NCBI GenBank assembly: GCA_965198715.1
Contig: CBDAPV010000001.1
Coordinates: 2,469,743 to 2,533,742 of the forward strand
Length of the DNA: 64,000 nt
Source: RH-AL1 sp965198715
GTDB taxonomy: Bacteria; Pseudomonadota; Alphaproteobacteria; Rhizobiales; Beijerinckiaceae
Direction of reading: 5' to 3'
Below, piece by piece: positions 36,171-44,548 of this stretch. A program made the translations under genes and the position numbers. Within the stretch, counting starts at the first letter, position 1; each line of letters starts with the position of its first letter. The notes under the pieces were generated by a model that was not told the origin of the DNA, ran no database searches, and saw only the letters and a program-made list of their open reading frames with translations.

Positions 36171-38336
36171 TCACCCCTCGGCGTCGACCCCGCTGCCGTG
36201 CCAGATCAGGTGCTCGAGCAGGTCGGCGGTGCGCGCCACGGAGGCGCGGACGCCTTCCAGCATGCGGCCCATGCCGTCGGCGTCGAGGCCGTAGGTGATC
36301 TCGAGCGCGGCGAGCTGCGCGTTCTCGACCACGCCGGACAGCGCCGCCTGGTAGTCGCCGTCGCCACCCTCCCCGAGCTGGTTGGTGCGGGGCAGGCGGC
36401 GATCGATCATCGCATCCTGGAAGCGCGCACGCGCCGCCTCGGCGGCCTTGCGGTCGGCGATGGCGTCGAACTGCACGATGAAGCCGAGCAGCCGATCGAG
36501 GCCGGCGAAGACCGGCTCGGCGCGAAAGGCCACCGCTGCGTCGCGGCCGCTGCCTTCGACGAGCACCGCCTCGCCCTTGCACGGCTTGCCGGCGCGCAGG
36601 AGGTCCTGGAACTGCCGGGTCAGGAGCATCGGTTCGGCGAAGAGCTGCGGCAGGTCCTCGAGGCTCTGGGGGAGGGACTGCCAGGGCTGCAGCAGCGCGG
36701 CGAAGGCCTCGTTGGTGAGGATAAGCCGACCGCTACCGTCGGCGACGATCACCGGCAGGCGCGAGCGGCGCATCTCCTCGGTGATGGTGGCGAGCTGGTC
36801 GTGGGCGATCAGCATGCGCACCGAGCGGAAATGTCCGACGACGTCGGTGATCGTCTTGCCGATGAGCTTGGCGGTGCTTCGATCGGCGTGCGTCCAAGGG
36901 TCCGACGTGCCCTCGACGACCTGGTGCCATTGCGCGAACGAGAGACGTGGCGACAGCTGCCTGGGATCGGTGCCGACGATCACCGGCTTGTTGGGATCGC
37001 CGCCCCAGGTCACCGTCTTTACCCGCTCCGGCCGGAACCACAGCAGATATTGGCCCGGCTCGGCCGCGACCGGGACGGCGAGCACGCCAGCGGCGTCGGG
37101 GACGAGATGCGCCAGGCTCGGCGCGTCGCGGCCGAGGGCGGCGGTGGCGATCAGCGGCTCGCGCGGGCGCTCGTCGAGCCATGCCACGAGGTCGCGGATG
37201 GCTCCGCTCGCCGGCACATCGCCGATCGTGCGGACCTGGCCGTCCTTGACCAAGGCCGCGCCGCTTGCCGACACGGTGTCGAGGATGGCGCGCGGATCGG
37301 CGAAGACGGCGGTGCGCCAGTCGCCGTCGCGGGCGATGGCATCGACCATCCGGGTCTCCAGGCGCCGGACGATCAGCTCGGACTGGGTCTGCACCACGCT
37401 GTCGAGCGCGGCGATGCGGGTCGCGACCAGTTCGCCGACGATCTCGCACAGCGCGCGCGTCTCGAAGGGGACGAACAAGGGTGAGCAGTGGTGGCAGGCG
37501 ATCAGGCCCCACAGCTCGCCGCCGACGACGAGCGAGATCACCATCGTCGCCTTGACCCCCATGTTGCGCAGATATTGGAGGTGGATCGGCGACATCGAGC
37601 GTAGCCCGCAGAGCGACATGTCGAGCTCGCGGCCGGTCAGCGGGTTCAGCCGCGGCGTCAAGCCTTGGGGCGCGTAGTCGACATCGACCAGCAGGCGGAT
37701 GCGGTTCTGCAGGTAGAGCCGGCGCGCGATCTGCGGGATGTCCGAGGCCGGGTAGCGGTTGCCGAGGAACGCCTCCAGCCCATCCTTGCGCACTTCGGCG
37801 AAGACCTGCCCGTGGCCGAGTTCGTCGAAGCGGTAGACCATCACGCGGTCGTAGCCGGTGAGCCGCTCGATCAGGCCGGCTGTCCCGTCGGCGAGCGCCT
37901 GCAGCGAGTGCGCGTCGAGGATCTGCTGGGTCGCCGCCTCGACCTCGTCGCGCAGCCGCACCGCCGGACCCGCCTTCTCCAGCTCGACCATGACCCCTCC
38001 GTCGGGCGGCCGATGCACCAATGCATCGATCGCCGTCGGCGGCTCGCCGATCGTGCCGCGTACCGCGACGGCGCGACGGTGCTGCGGTGCGGCGAGATGA
38101 GCGGCGATGCGCGCGGCGACGGTGCCGGGCAGGGCGGTCAAGGCGCGGCCGACCGGCTCGACGTCGAGGCCGAGGAAGGCGGCGGCATTGATGCTCGCCT
38201 GCAGGATCGTGGTGCCGGTCTCGTCGAGCAGGAGCAGCGCGCCGTGCGGCTGGATCGAGCCCGCGAGATGGATCTGCTCGCTCTCGCAGTTGGACAGGTC
38301 GGCATCGCCGAAGGAGGGCTGGGCGGAGCTGGTCAC
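36171..38336 (-). CDS. bacteriophytochrome photosensory protein without histidine kinase
   Basis: 721 residues. The PAS2-GAF-PHY core binds biliverdin: the expected chromophore Cys17 lies in LSNCESEQIHLAGSIQPHG, and the GAF tongue motif is RYPASDIPQIARRLYLQNR, with LRSMSPIHLQYLRNMGVKAT. After PHY (to about 490) comes a PAS-like domain (VADGSGRLILTNEAFAALLQ) and a helical end. No H-box or ATP-binding domain is present, so the output is not a kinase of this polypeptide. It may act on a separate partner or as a dimerising signal module. Confidence 0.9.
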   Translation of the reverse strand: MTSSAQPSFGDADLSNCESEQIHLAGSIQPHGALLLLDETGTTILQASINAAAFLGLDVEPVGRALTALPGTVAARIAAHLAAPQHRRAVAVRGTIGEPPTAIDALVHRPPDGGVMVELEKAGPAVRLRDEVEAATQQILDAHSLQALADGTAGLIERLTGYDRVMVYRFDELGHGQVFAEVRKDGLEAFLGNRYPASDIPQIARRLYLQNRIRLLVDVDYAPQGLTPRLNPLTGRELDMSLCGLRSMSPIHLQYLRNMGVKATMVISLVVGGELWGLIACHHCSPLFVPFETRALCEIVGELVATRIAALDSVVQTQSELIVRRLETRMVDAIARDGDWRTAVFADPRAILDTVSASGAALVKDGQVRTIGDVPASGAIRDLVAWLDERPREPLIATAALGRDAPSLAHLVPDAAGVLAVPVAAEPGQYLLWFRPERVKTVTWGGDPNKPVIVGTDPRQLSPRLSFAQWHQVVEGTSDPWTHADRSTAKLIGKTITDVVGHFRSVRMLIAHDQLATITEEMRRSRLPVIVADGSGRLILTNEAFAALLQPWQSLPQSLEDLPQLFAEPMLLTRQFQDLLRAGKPCKGEAVLVEGSGRDAAVAFRAEPVFAGLDRLLGFIVQFDAIADRKAAEAARARFQDAMIDRRLPRTNQLGEGGDGDYQAALSGVVENAQLAALEITYGLDADGMGRMLEGVRASVARTADLLEHLIWHGSGVDAEG

Positions 38337-38571
38337 GGGAACCCGAGGCTGGAGACGTGTCGATTACGCGAAATGATAGATAGGCCTTGGTGTCATAGCA
38401 GAAGCCGGAGCCCGTAAGCGCCGCGTGCGCGATCGGTCGCATCGCGTGCGCACCGCTGCGCCGGGCAATCCCGGAAACGGCGCTTGACCTCACGGCACAG
38501 CTTCCGTCTCTTGGCGCCGGCGGCAGGTCGCGAGGGAAAAAGCGCGTCGTGGCCACGGAGGAGACAGGCTA

Positions 38572-38985
38572 ATGAAGGTGATCTGCGCGGCCCTCGTGGC
38601 CACAGGCTTCCTGGCGGCGACGGTCGGCGTCGCTTCAGCCCAGGACGCGACCAAGGGCAAGTCCACGTTCAACCAGTGCAAGGCGTGCCACGCGCTCGAC
38701 CATGCCCTCGTCGGGCCGCCGCTCGCCGGCGTCGTCGGGCGCAAGGCAGGCTCGGTCGCCGGCTACTCCTATTCCGAGCTGCTGAAGACAGCGAGCGAGG
38801 CCGGCCTGGTGTGGGACGAGGGCACAATCGTGGAGTACCTGAAGGGGCCGACCGCCTATCTGAAGGAGTACGTGGCCAGCAAAGGCAAGACCGCGACGGG
38901 CGTCAGCAAGATGGCCTACCAGCTCGCCAACGAGGACCAGCGCAAGAACGTCGTCGCCTATCTCAAGGAGCAGAAGGCGCCGTAG
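38572..38985 (+). CDS. class I c-type cytochrome
   Basis: 137 residues: Sec signal peptide (MKVICAALVATGFLAATVGVASA), one heme site CKACH (C36, C39, H40) and a distal Met in GVSKMAYQL. It is a small periplasmic electron carrier of the cytochrome c2/c550 type. A terminator follows. A 235-nt gap separates it from the divergent phytochrome gene. Confidence 0.93.
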   Translation: MKVICAALVATGFLAATVGVASAQDATKGKSTFNQCKACHALDHALVGPPLAGVVGRKAGSVAGYSYSELLKTASEAGLVWDEGTIVEYLKGPTAYLKEYVASKGKTATGVSKMAYQLANEDQRKNVVAYLKEQKAP

Positions 38986-39019
38986 GCCGCTGGCGCTCGC
39001 CGACCACTACCTTGCCGAG

Positions 39020-39046
39020 AAACGGGTCCTTCGGGGCCCGTTTGTT
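39020..39046 (+). terminator. intrinsic terminator after cytochrome c
   Basis: Arms AAACGGGTCC and GGGCCCGTTT pair with one G-T and close on a TTCG loop, followed by GTTTG. The tetraloop favours a stable hairpin. Confidence 0.75.
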
Positions 39047-39109
39047 TGTCGCTTTGACTCCGGGCGCCGCGATCTTGCATGTAGGACACCACCTACCCAA
39101 GGATCGCGC

Positions 39110-39442
39110 ATGACCGTCCGCTCGCCCCTTGCCGCCGCCGCCGTCCTGCTCGTCCTGACGGCAGCCGCGCGTGCCACGACTTTCGCGCCACCGATGCTCG
39201 ACATCTCGGCGCAATGCGGGCGCAACTTCCATAGCGCGTCGGCGATGAGCGAGTGCGTCGTGGCCGAGTCGGAAGCGCGTGCCGAGCTGCTGTCGCACTG
39301 GGCGAAGTACAGCGACGCCGGCGCCGACAAATGCATCAAGCTCGGCCACAAGGCCAAGCGCCAGCCCTACACGGCGATGGCCAAATGCCTAGAGTCGGAG
39401 ACGGCCGCAGCGGCGGCACAGCCGCCGGCCGACAAGAAGTAG
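39110..39442 (+). CDS. secreted cysteine-containing hypothetical protein
   Basis: 110 residues: signal peptide (MTVRSPLAAAAVLLVLTAAA) and a small domain with four cysteines (SAQCGRNFHSASAMSECVV, DKCIKLG, MAKCLESE), likely two disulfides. It ends in an Ala/Pro-rich tail. No family recognised. Its end converges on the desaturase gene 30 nt away. Confidence 0.6.
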   Translation: MTVRSPLAAAAVLLVLTAAARATTFAPPMLDISAQCGRNFHSASAMSECVVAESEARAELLSHWAKYSDAGADKCIKLGHKAKRQPYTAMAKCLESETAAAAAQPPADKK

Positions 39443-39472
39443 CCCTTCTCGGCGCAGCGGCAGAGACAGACC

Positions 39473-40504
39473 TCAGCGTGCGGGCTCGCCGATCGTCGAG
39501 GGGCTGCGGTCGACGCGCGAGTACAGCGAGTAGCGCTTGTCGAAGATGAAGGCGAGCCACAGCGCAGTCCACGACTTGTGCGACTTCAGCGTGTCGTAGA
39601 ACTCCGGCGCGGCCTTGCGCAGCATCGGCAGCTTCCGCCACGGGATGTCTGGGAAGTCGTGGTGCTCGTTGTGAAAGCCGATGTTGAGCGCGAAAAAGTT
39701 CAACGGGCCGTAATAATCGAAGGTCTCCTGCTCGGGATCGAGCGTGAAGTGCTCCTGGATCCAGCGCGCGCCGAGCGGGTGCAGACCGACCGAGAACCAG
39801 AACGAGGCGAACAGGTAGAGAAGACCATTGAGGCCGCAGAAGTAGAGGATCGCGAGGTCGAAGGCGATCACCGCGGCGCCGTTGTAGATCGTCCAGCGGT
39901 TCCTCATCGGCACGGTGCCCTTGAGGCGCTCGAGCCGGGTCAGCTGGAACAGGGCAAAGAAGAACAGCCAGCCGGCCTTCTTGTACCAGGCGTTGCCGAC
40001 CATGTCGGCCTCCCAGCGGCTGGGAAGGTCGGCGTCGAAGTCGTAGTCGCCGAGATGGCTGTGGTGCTTTACGTGATAGCAGCGAAAGCCCATGCCGGTC
40101 GGCACCGTGTTGGGCAGGTCGGCCATGATCACAGTGAGCTTGTTCAGGACGACGTTCTTGAACACAAGGTTGTGCGTGGCATCGTGGATCACCACGAACA
40201 TCGCGTGGTTGCAGAACGCGCCGACGCACCAACCGACGACGATCGCCGCCCACCAGCAGCCGATGCCGAGATGGCCGAGTCCGGCGGCGAGCGCCACCTG
40301 CAGGGCAAGGATGCCGAAGCAGATCGCGGCGGTCCAGCGGTCCTGGCCCATCAGCGTCTTGACTTCGGGGTGGGCGCGCAGGATCGCCATGCGCCGGATC
40401 GGGTGCGGGCGCTTCAGCTCGGCCGGGAAGAAGCCGCGGCGGAAGCCTTCCGCCGTCTTCTTGGCCACTCGCGTGACGCGGCCGAGATCCATCACGTCGG
40501 TCAT
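39473..40504 (-). CDS. DES1-like sphingolipid delta-4 desaturase family protein
   Basis: 343 residues with four hydrophobic segments and the three histidine boxes of membrane fatty-acyl desaturases: HDATH (107-111), HVKHH (144-148) and HNEHH (278-282). The region EETFDYYGPLNFFALNIGFH, then HDFPDIPW, is very close to eukaryotic sphingolipid delta-4 desaturase DES1, as is GLHPLGARWIQEHF. It is the last gene of a three-gene unit with a ceramide-synthase-like and a serine palmitoyltransferase-like gene. Desaturation or hydroxylation of the long-chain base is inferred. Confidence 0.88.
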   Translation of the reverse strand: MTDVMDLGRVTRVAKKTAEGFRRGFFPAELKRPHPIRRMAILRAHPEVKTLMGQDRWTAAICFGILALQVALAAGLGHLGIGCWWAAIVVGWCVGAFCNHAMFVVIHDATHNLVFKNVVLNKLTVIMADLPNTVPTGMGFRCYHVKHHSHLGDYDFDADLPSRWEADMVGNAWYKKAGWLFFFALFQLTRLERLKGTVPMRNRWTIYNGAAVIAFDLAILYFCGLNGLLYLFASFWFSVGLHPLGARWIQEHFTLDPEQETFDYYGPLNFFALNIGFHNEHHDFPDIPWRKLPMLRKAAPEFYDTLKSHKSWTALWLAFIFDKRYSLYSRVDRSPSTIGEPAR

Positions 40505-40512
40505 CGTAGCTC

Positions 40513-41652
40513 CTAGGCGGCGAGCCGCTTCTCGTAGATGCGGTGGACCTTATCGATCTCGGCACCGGAGAGCTCGATGGGACGTCGCATGCCTGCGTTG
40601 TCCTCCAGCACCCAGCCGAATTCAATGTGCTCGATCGAGAAATTGCGGCCGCGCCGGCGCAATTCTTCGATGAAGGCGAGCGTAATGACGCCGCCGATGG
40701 CCTTGCGCTGAAGCGCCTTGCGGATGCCGAACAGCAACAGTCGGCCCGACTTGAAGTTGTGGTTGCGTACGCGCGAGATGACCCGCGGCAGGTTGAACGG
40801 CAGCAGCTTGCCATCCATGTCAGCCAGAATCTCGTGCAGGTTCGGCAGCACGATGCCGAAGGCCTGCGCCTCGCCGTCGAGTTCGACGATGAAGCCGGCT
40901 TCCGGCGGCGTGACGTATTTGAGCCCGTCGGCGACCGAGAGAAACTCCTCCTCGGTGTAGGGCACGAAGCCCCAATTCGAGCTCCAGGCATCGTTGAAGA
41001 TGCCCATCAGGATGGCCGATTCGCCCTTGAGGTTCTTGAGGTCGAGGGTGCGGATCTTCAGCCGCTCCTTCCACTCCGGCCGCGCCATGATCGAGCTCTT
41101 GCTCTCGAGATCGCTCTCGCGGACGGTGTAGCGGTAGGAGATGAGATCGCGCGCCTTCTCGTAGCCGCAGCGCTCCATAAGCCCGGGCAGGTAGGGCGGC
41201 GACCACGGCATGAAGATCATCGGCACGGAATTGAACCCTTCGACCAGCATGCCGACCTCGGCGTTGACCGAGGGCGAGAACGGACCGTTGATCCGTGTCG
41301 CGGCGCGTGAACCGAGCCAGTTCTCTACGGCCTTCATCAGCGCCGCGACGACTTCGAAGTCGTCGGTGGCGTCGATGGCGCCGAACTGCGCCGGCGAGGC
41401 GCCGACGGGCACGATGCTGTGCTTGTAGACCTGCGCGATGATGCGGCCAACCCAGCGCCCGTCCTTGCGCGCCAGGAAGGCCTGGGATTCCACGAGCTTG
41501 TAGTGCGGGTTGAACTTGGCCGCGAAACTGGTCCAGCGCTCGACATCGAGGGGCGCCGAGAAGCCCGGCAGCCCCCTGTAGATCTGACGGGGCAACCGAC
41601 AGAACGCCAGGAACTTGCCGAGCCCCTTGACCGGGACGATCTCGACGGCCAT
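40513..41652 (-). CDS. GNAT-fold acyltransferase, candidate bacterial ceramide synthase
   Basis: 379 residues of the YghO-like group, with a duplicated GNAT fold (LARKDGRWVGRIIAQVYKHS, INGPFSPSVNAEVGMLVEGF, GWVLEDNAGMRRPIELSG). From memory, the bacterial ceramide synthase bCerS of Caulobacter belongs to this kind of protein. It lies between the serine palmitoyltransferase-like gene (10 nt upstream) and the DES1-like desaturase (8 nt downstream), so N-acylation of the sphingoid base is the likely role. Some databases label such proteins dATP pyrophosphohydrolase without support. Confidence 0.75.
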   Translation of the reverse strand: MAVEIVPVKGLGKFLAFCRLPRQIYRGLPGFSAPLDVERWTSFAAKFNPHYKLVESQAFLARKDGRWVGRIIAQVYKHSIVPVGASPAQFGAIDATDDFEVVAALMKAVENWLGSRAATRINGPFSPSVNAEVGMLVEGFNSVPMIFMPWSPPYLPGLMERCGYEKARDLISYRYTVRESDLESKSSIMARPEWKERLKIRTLDLKNLKGESAILMGIFNDAWSSNWGFVPYTEEEFLSVADGLKYVTPPEAGFIVELDGEAQAFGIVLPNLHEILADMDGKLLPFNLPRVISRVRNHNFKSGRLLLFGIRKALQRKAIGGVITLAFIEELRRRGRNFSIEHIEFGWVLEDNAGMRRPIELSGAEIDKVHRIYEKRLAA

Positions 41653-41662
41653 CGCGCCGCCC

Positions 41663-42982
41663 TCAGGCGGCCGGGCTCATCGCCATCGCGTCGCCGTGGA
41701 CCATCGCGTCGCCGAGCAGGGCATCGGCGAGCGACGGGCTGGCGAGCATATCGCTGGGCATGGCGGCGATGTCGGACGGCATGGTGCCGACATGCTGGGC
41801 GCGGAACGCCGCGAGGCAGTCGATCACCGCGCGGATGTCCGAGGCGTCGTGGGACGCCGACATGAAGAAGCGCAGCCGCGGCTGGTCCTTGGGGACGCCG
41901 ACCTGGATGATCGGGGGCACGTAGAAGCCATGGGCGTCGAGGTAGCGCGAGGCGGCGAGCGTCTCGTAGCTATCGCGAAAGAGAATCGGCACGACGCCGC
42001 GGCCGATCGCCGGGCCGGTGTCGAGACCAGCCTCGCGGGCGCAATCGACGAAGAGTTCGCTGTTGGCGGCGAGCTTGGCGATGCGCCAGCTCTCGCCTTG
42101 CGTCAGTTCGAGCGCGGCGAGTGCGGCGGCGCTGATCACCGGTGACAGGCCGACCGAATAGACAAAGCCCGGCAGGGTGTGGCGGAACCAGTTGATGACA
42201 GCGCTCTTGGCGCAGATGAAGCCGCCGCAGGAGGCGAAGCTCTTCGACAGCGTGCCGATGATGAGGTCGATCTCCTCGGGATCGACGCCGGTGTACTCGC
42301 ACAGGCCGCGGCCCTCGTCGCCGAGCACGCCGATGGAGTGCGCCTCGTCGAGCAGCAGCCAGGTCGCATGCTTCTTCTTTAGTTCGACCAGCCGGGGCAG
42401 GTCGACGATGTCGCCATCCATCGAGAACAGGCTCTCGGAGACGATCAGGGCGTTCTTGTACTTGCAGCGATGCTCGCCCATCAGGTCGTCGAGATGGTCG
42501 AGGTCGTTGTGACGGAACATGATCACTTCGCACGGCGACGCGCGGCAGCCGGAGATGATCGAGTTGTGGCTGAGTTCGTCGAGGAAGACGACGCCGCGAT
42601 TGCCCATGACGTGCGAGATGACGGTGACGTTGGTGAGGTAGCCCGACACCAGCGTCATGACCTCCTCGACGCCGACAAATTCGGCCAGCGCGCGCTCGAG
42701 ATCCTTATGGCTGTCGCGCTCGCCGCCGACGAGGCGCGAGGCCAGCGCGCCGATGCCCACGCCTTCCACCGCCGCGATAGCCGCGGCCTTGATGGCTGCA
42801 TGGTTGCTCAGGCCGAGATAATCGTAATTGGCGAAGGAGGTGAAACGCCGGCCCCTCGCGGCGGCGTCCTGGCGCGCCTTGTCGACGGGGACGAAGAAGG
42901 GATTATGCTGGACGAGATAGTTGCCGCCGGCGAGCCGGTAGCGCTTCTCGGCATAGTCGGCGAGGCTTTTCTGCTTCTGCAC
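41663..42982 (-). CDS. serine palmitoyltransferase-like alpha-oxoamine synthase
   Basis: 439 residues, PLP-dependent. It shows NYDYLGLSNHAAIKAAAIAA, ASRLVGGERDSHKDLERALA, DEAHSIGVLG and the PLP lysine near 247 in GTLSKSFASCGGF. KBL, ALA synthase and SPT share this fold; the operon with a ceramide-synthase-like and a DES1-like gene makes SPT the best fit. The C-terminal 40 residues are an unusual Met-rich tail (MPSDIAAMPSDML, MVHGDAMAM). Start is GTG 42982. It heads the operon. Ketosphinganine reductase and the partner ACP are not in the window. Confidence 0.85.
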   Translation of the reverse strand: MQKQKSLADYAEKRYRLAGGNYLVQHNPFFVPVDKARQDAAARGRRFTSFANYDYLGLSNHAAIKAAAIAAVEGVGIGALASRLVGGERDSHKDLERALAEFVGVEEVMTLVSGYLTNVTVISHVMGNRGVVFLDELSHNSIISGCRASPCEVIMFRHNDLDHLDDLMGEHRCKYKNALIVSESLFSMDGDIVDLPRLVELKKKHATWLLLDEAHSIGVLGDEGRGLCEYTGVDPEEIDLIIGTLSKSFASCGGFICAKSAVINWFRHTLPGFVYSVGLSPVISAAALAALELTQGESWRIAKLAANSELFVDCAREAGLDTGPAIGRGVVPILFRDSYETLAASRYLDAHGFYVPPIIQVGVPKDQPRLRFFMSASHDASDIRAVIDCLAAFRAQHVGTMPSDIAAMPSDMLASPSLADALLGDAMVHGDAMAMSPAA

Positions 42983-43280
42983 GGGTGTCGCAATCTTCGT
43001 TGGGTCGCGAGCTGTGCCGCGACGGCGCGTTGATGTCGTGGTCGATCGATACCATTGCTCAACCGAGCGGCAAGAGCACCGAAGACACGCTTGTCACACG
43101 ACGCTTCGCGGATCTCGCGGTAACCATGCTTTAGCCTGCGCGTACAAGAAGTTAACACATCATTCAATTCGCATTACATTCGGTTACACAGCGCCGTCGT
43201 GTTTCGCCGGACCCATCGTGTGTCGCGGCGGGGCGGGATGTGCTAGGCAGCGCCGCGCGCGCCGCGCTCCGGAGACTTCC

Positions 43281-44339
43281 ATGGCGAAACCGTCCTTGGC
43301 AACACCGTCCCTGTCCGTGCTTCTTCGCTCGATGGCGGCAGCAGCCGTCGCGATCCCGCTGTGGGTCTCACCGGCCTTGCACCCGGCCCAGGCTGCTCCC
43401 GCCGCGCCGCAGGGCGGCGAGGAGGAGGAGGACCAGCCTACCCAGGCGCCGCTGACGCTCGGCTCGATGGCCTTGGCCTCGGACCCCGCGCTGCAGGTCG
43501 AGGGCATGGCGGTCGACGTCGCGCTCGACCACGTCGCCTACGCCTACAAGCTGCGTAACAAGAGCAAGGCCAAGCTGTCGTTGGCCGCCAGCGTGGCGCT
43601 GCCCGATCTCGAGGTGAACACCGAGACCAACAACGTCTATGACTTGCCCTCGCAGGTGCCGGATAACCCGGAGAAGCTCGAGGTCAAGGCCAACGACGCC
43701 GCGGTGGCGACGACGCCCCATCTGCAGGCGATCGCGCTCGGGATCGACCGCGCCGCCGACCTCAAGGCCGAGTCGATGCCCCTGATCCCCTTCGGCGCCG
43801 CCACAGACAAGGCGATCGCCGCCGCTAAGCCTGAGCAGCTCGCCAAGCTTGAGGTGCTCGGCCTGGTCACGCCGCGCGACCCGTCGCAGCCCGACACGCC
43901 GGTCATCGCCGACTGGAGCCTGCACGTGGTGCACGGCTTCACCCTGGCGCTGGAGCCCGACGCATTGACCAACGTCGTCGTCGGCTTCGCGCCGGTGAAG
44001 GCGACCTATCGCGTCGATGCGACGAGCCTCACCGGCTTCAACGCGCTGAAGGACCAGGTCTGCCTGACGCCGCAGGTCATGAACGCCGCCAAGGCTCTTT
44101 TGAAGGCCAAGGGATCGGTCGCGATCGTCTCCGACATCACGCTGGCCAACGACGGGCCGGCGCGCTGGCTCGACAATCCCGGTGCCACCGTCGCCGTCCG
44201 GAAGCCGCAGCCCGGTTCCGTGGTGGCGTTCTGCGGCCTCGACGCGGCGAGCGCCGGAAAGCCGGTGGTCACCGGCAAGATGCCGGGCTCCGACCAGGCG
44301 GCGGGCTTGCGCGTGCTAATCTTCTCTTCAGGCTCGTGA
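43281..44339 (+). CDS. secreted protein resembling DUF4424
   Basis: 352 residues from ATG 43281 with GGAG 9 nt upstream. The signal peptide (RSMAAAAVAIPLWVSPALHP, AQA) is followed by an acidic patch (GGEEEEDQP) and a beta-rich domain. VALDHVAYAYKLRNKSKAKL, then PDLEV, resembles the DUF4424 N-terminal fold. It is divergent from the ceramide operon (298-nt gap) and followed by a 55-residue gene. Envelope location fits the neighbourhood; the role is unknown. Confidence 0.65.
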   Translation: MAKPSLATPSLSVLLRSMAAAAVAIPLWVSPALHPAQAAPAAPQGGEEEEDQPTQAPLTLGSMALASDPALQVEGMAVDVALDHVAYAYKLRNKSKAKLSLAASVALPDLEVNTETNNVYDLPSQVPDNPEKLEVKANDAAVATTPHLQAIALGIDRAADLKAESMPLIPFGAATDKAIAAAKPEQLAKLEVLGLVTPRDPSQPDTPVIADWSLHVVHGFTLALEPDALTNVVVGFAPVKATYRVDATSLTGFNALKDQVCLTPQVMNAAKALLKAKGSVAIVSDITLANDGPARWLDNPGATVAVRKPQPGSVVAFCGLDAASAGKPVVTGKMPGSDQAAGLRVLIFSSGS

Positions 44340-44350
44340 GGAGCGCAACG

Positions 44351-44518
44351 ATGGCGACCCCGCCCGATACCTACAAGAAGGCTCCCAAACGTTCGACGCC
44401 CAAGGGCCGGCGCGTGATCGCCTCGCCCGAAGCCAAGGCCGCCTACGAGGCGATCATCCGCGAGAAGGAAGAGCGCGAGACCACCAACCGCCATCTGCCG
44501 CCGGACATGAAGCGCTGA
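44351..44518 (+). CDS. small basic hypothetical protein
   Basis: 55 residues, very basic and hydrophilic (YKKAPKRSTPKGRRVIASPE, IIREKEERE), likely a charged helix. It starts 11 nt after the DUF4424-like gene and is probably in one transcript with it. No family recognised. Confidence 0.55.
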   Translation: MATPPDTYKKAPKRSTPKGRRVIASPEAKAAYEAIIREKEERETTNRHLPPDMKR

Positions 44519-44548
44519 TTCTCGCGTCGGCCTGGGTCGCGCGGGCGG

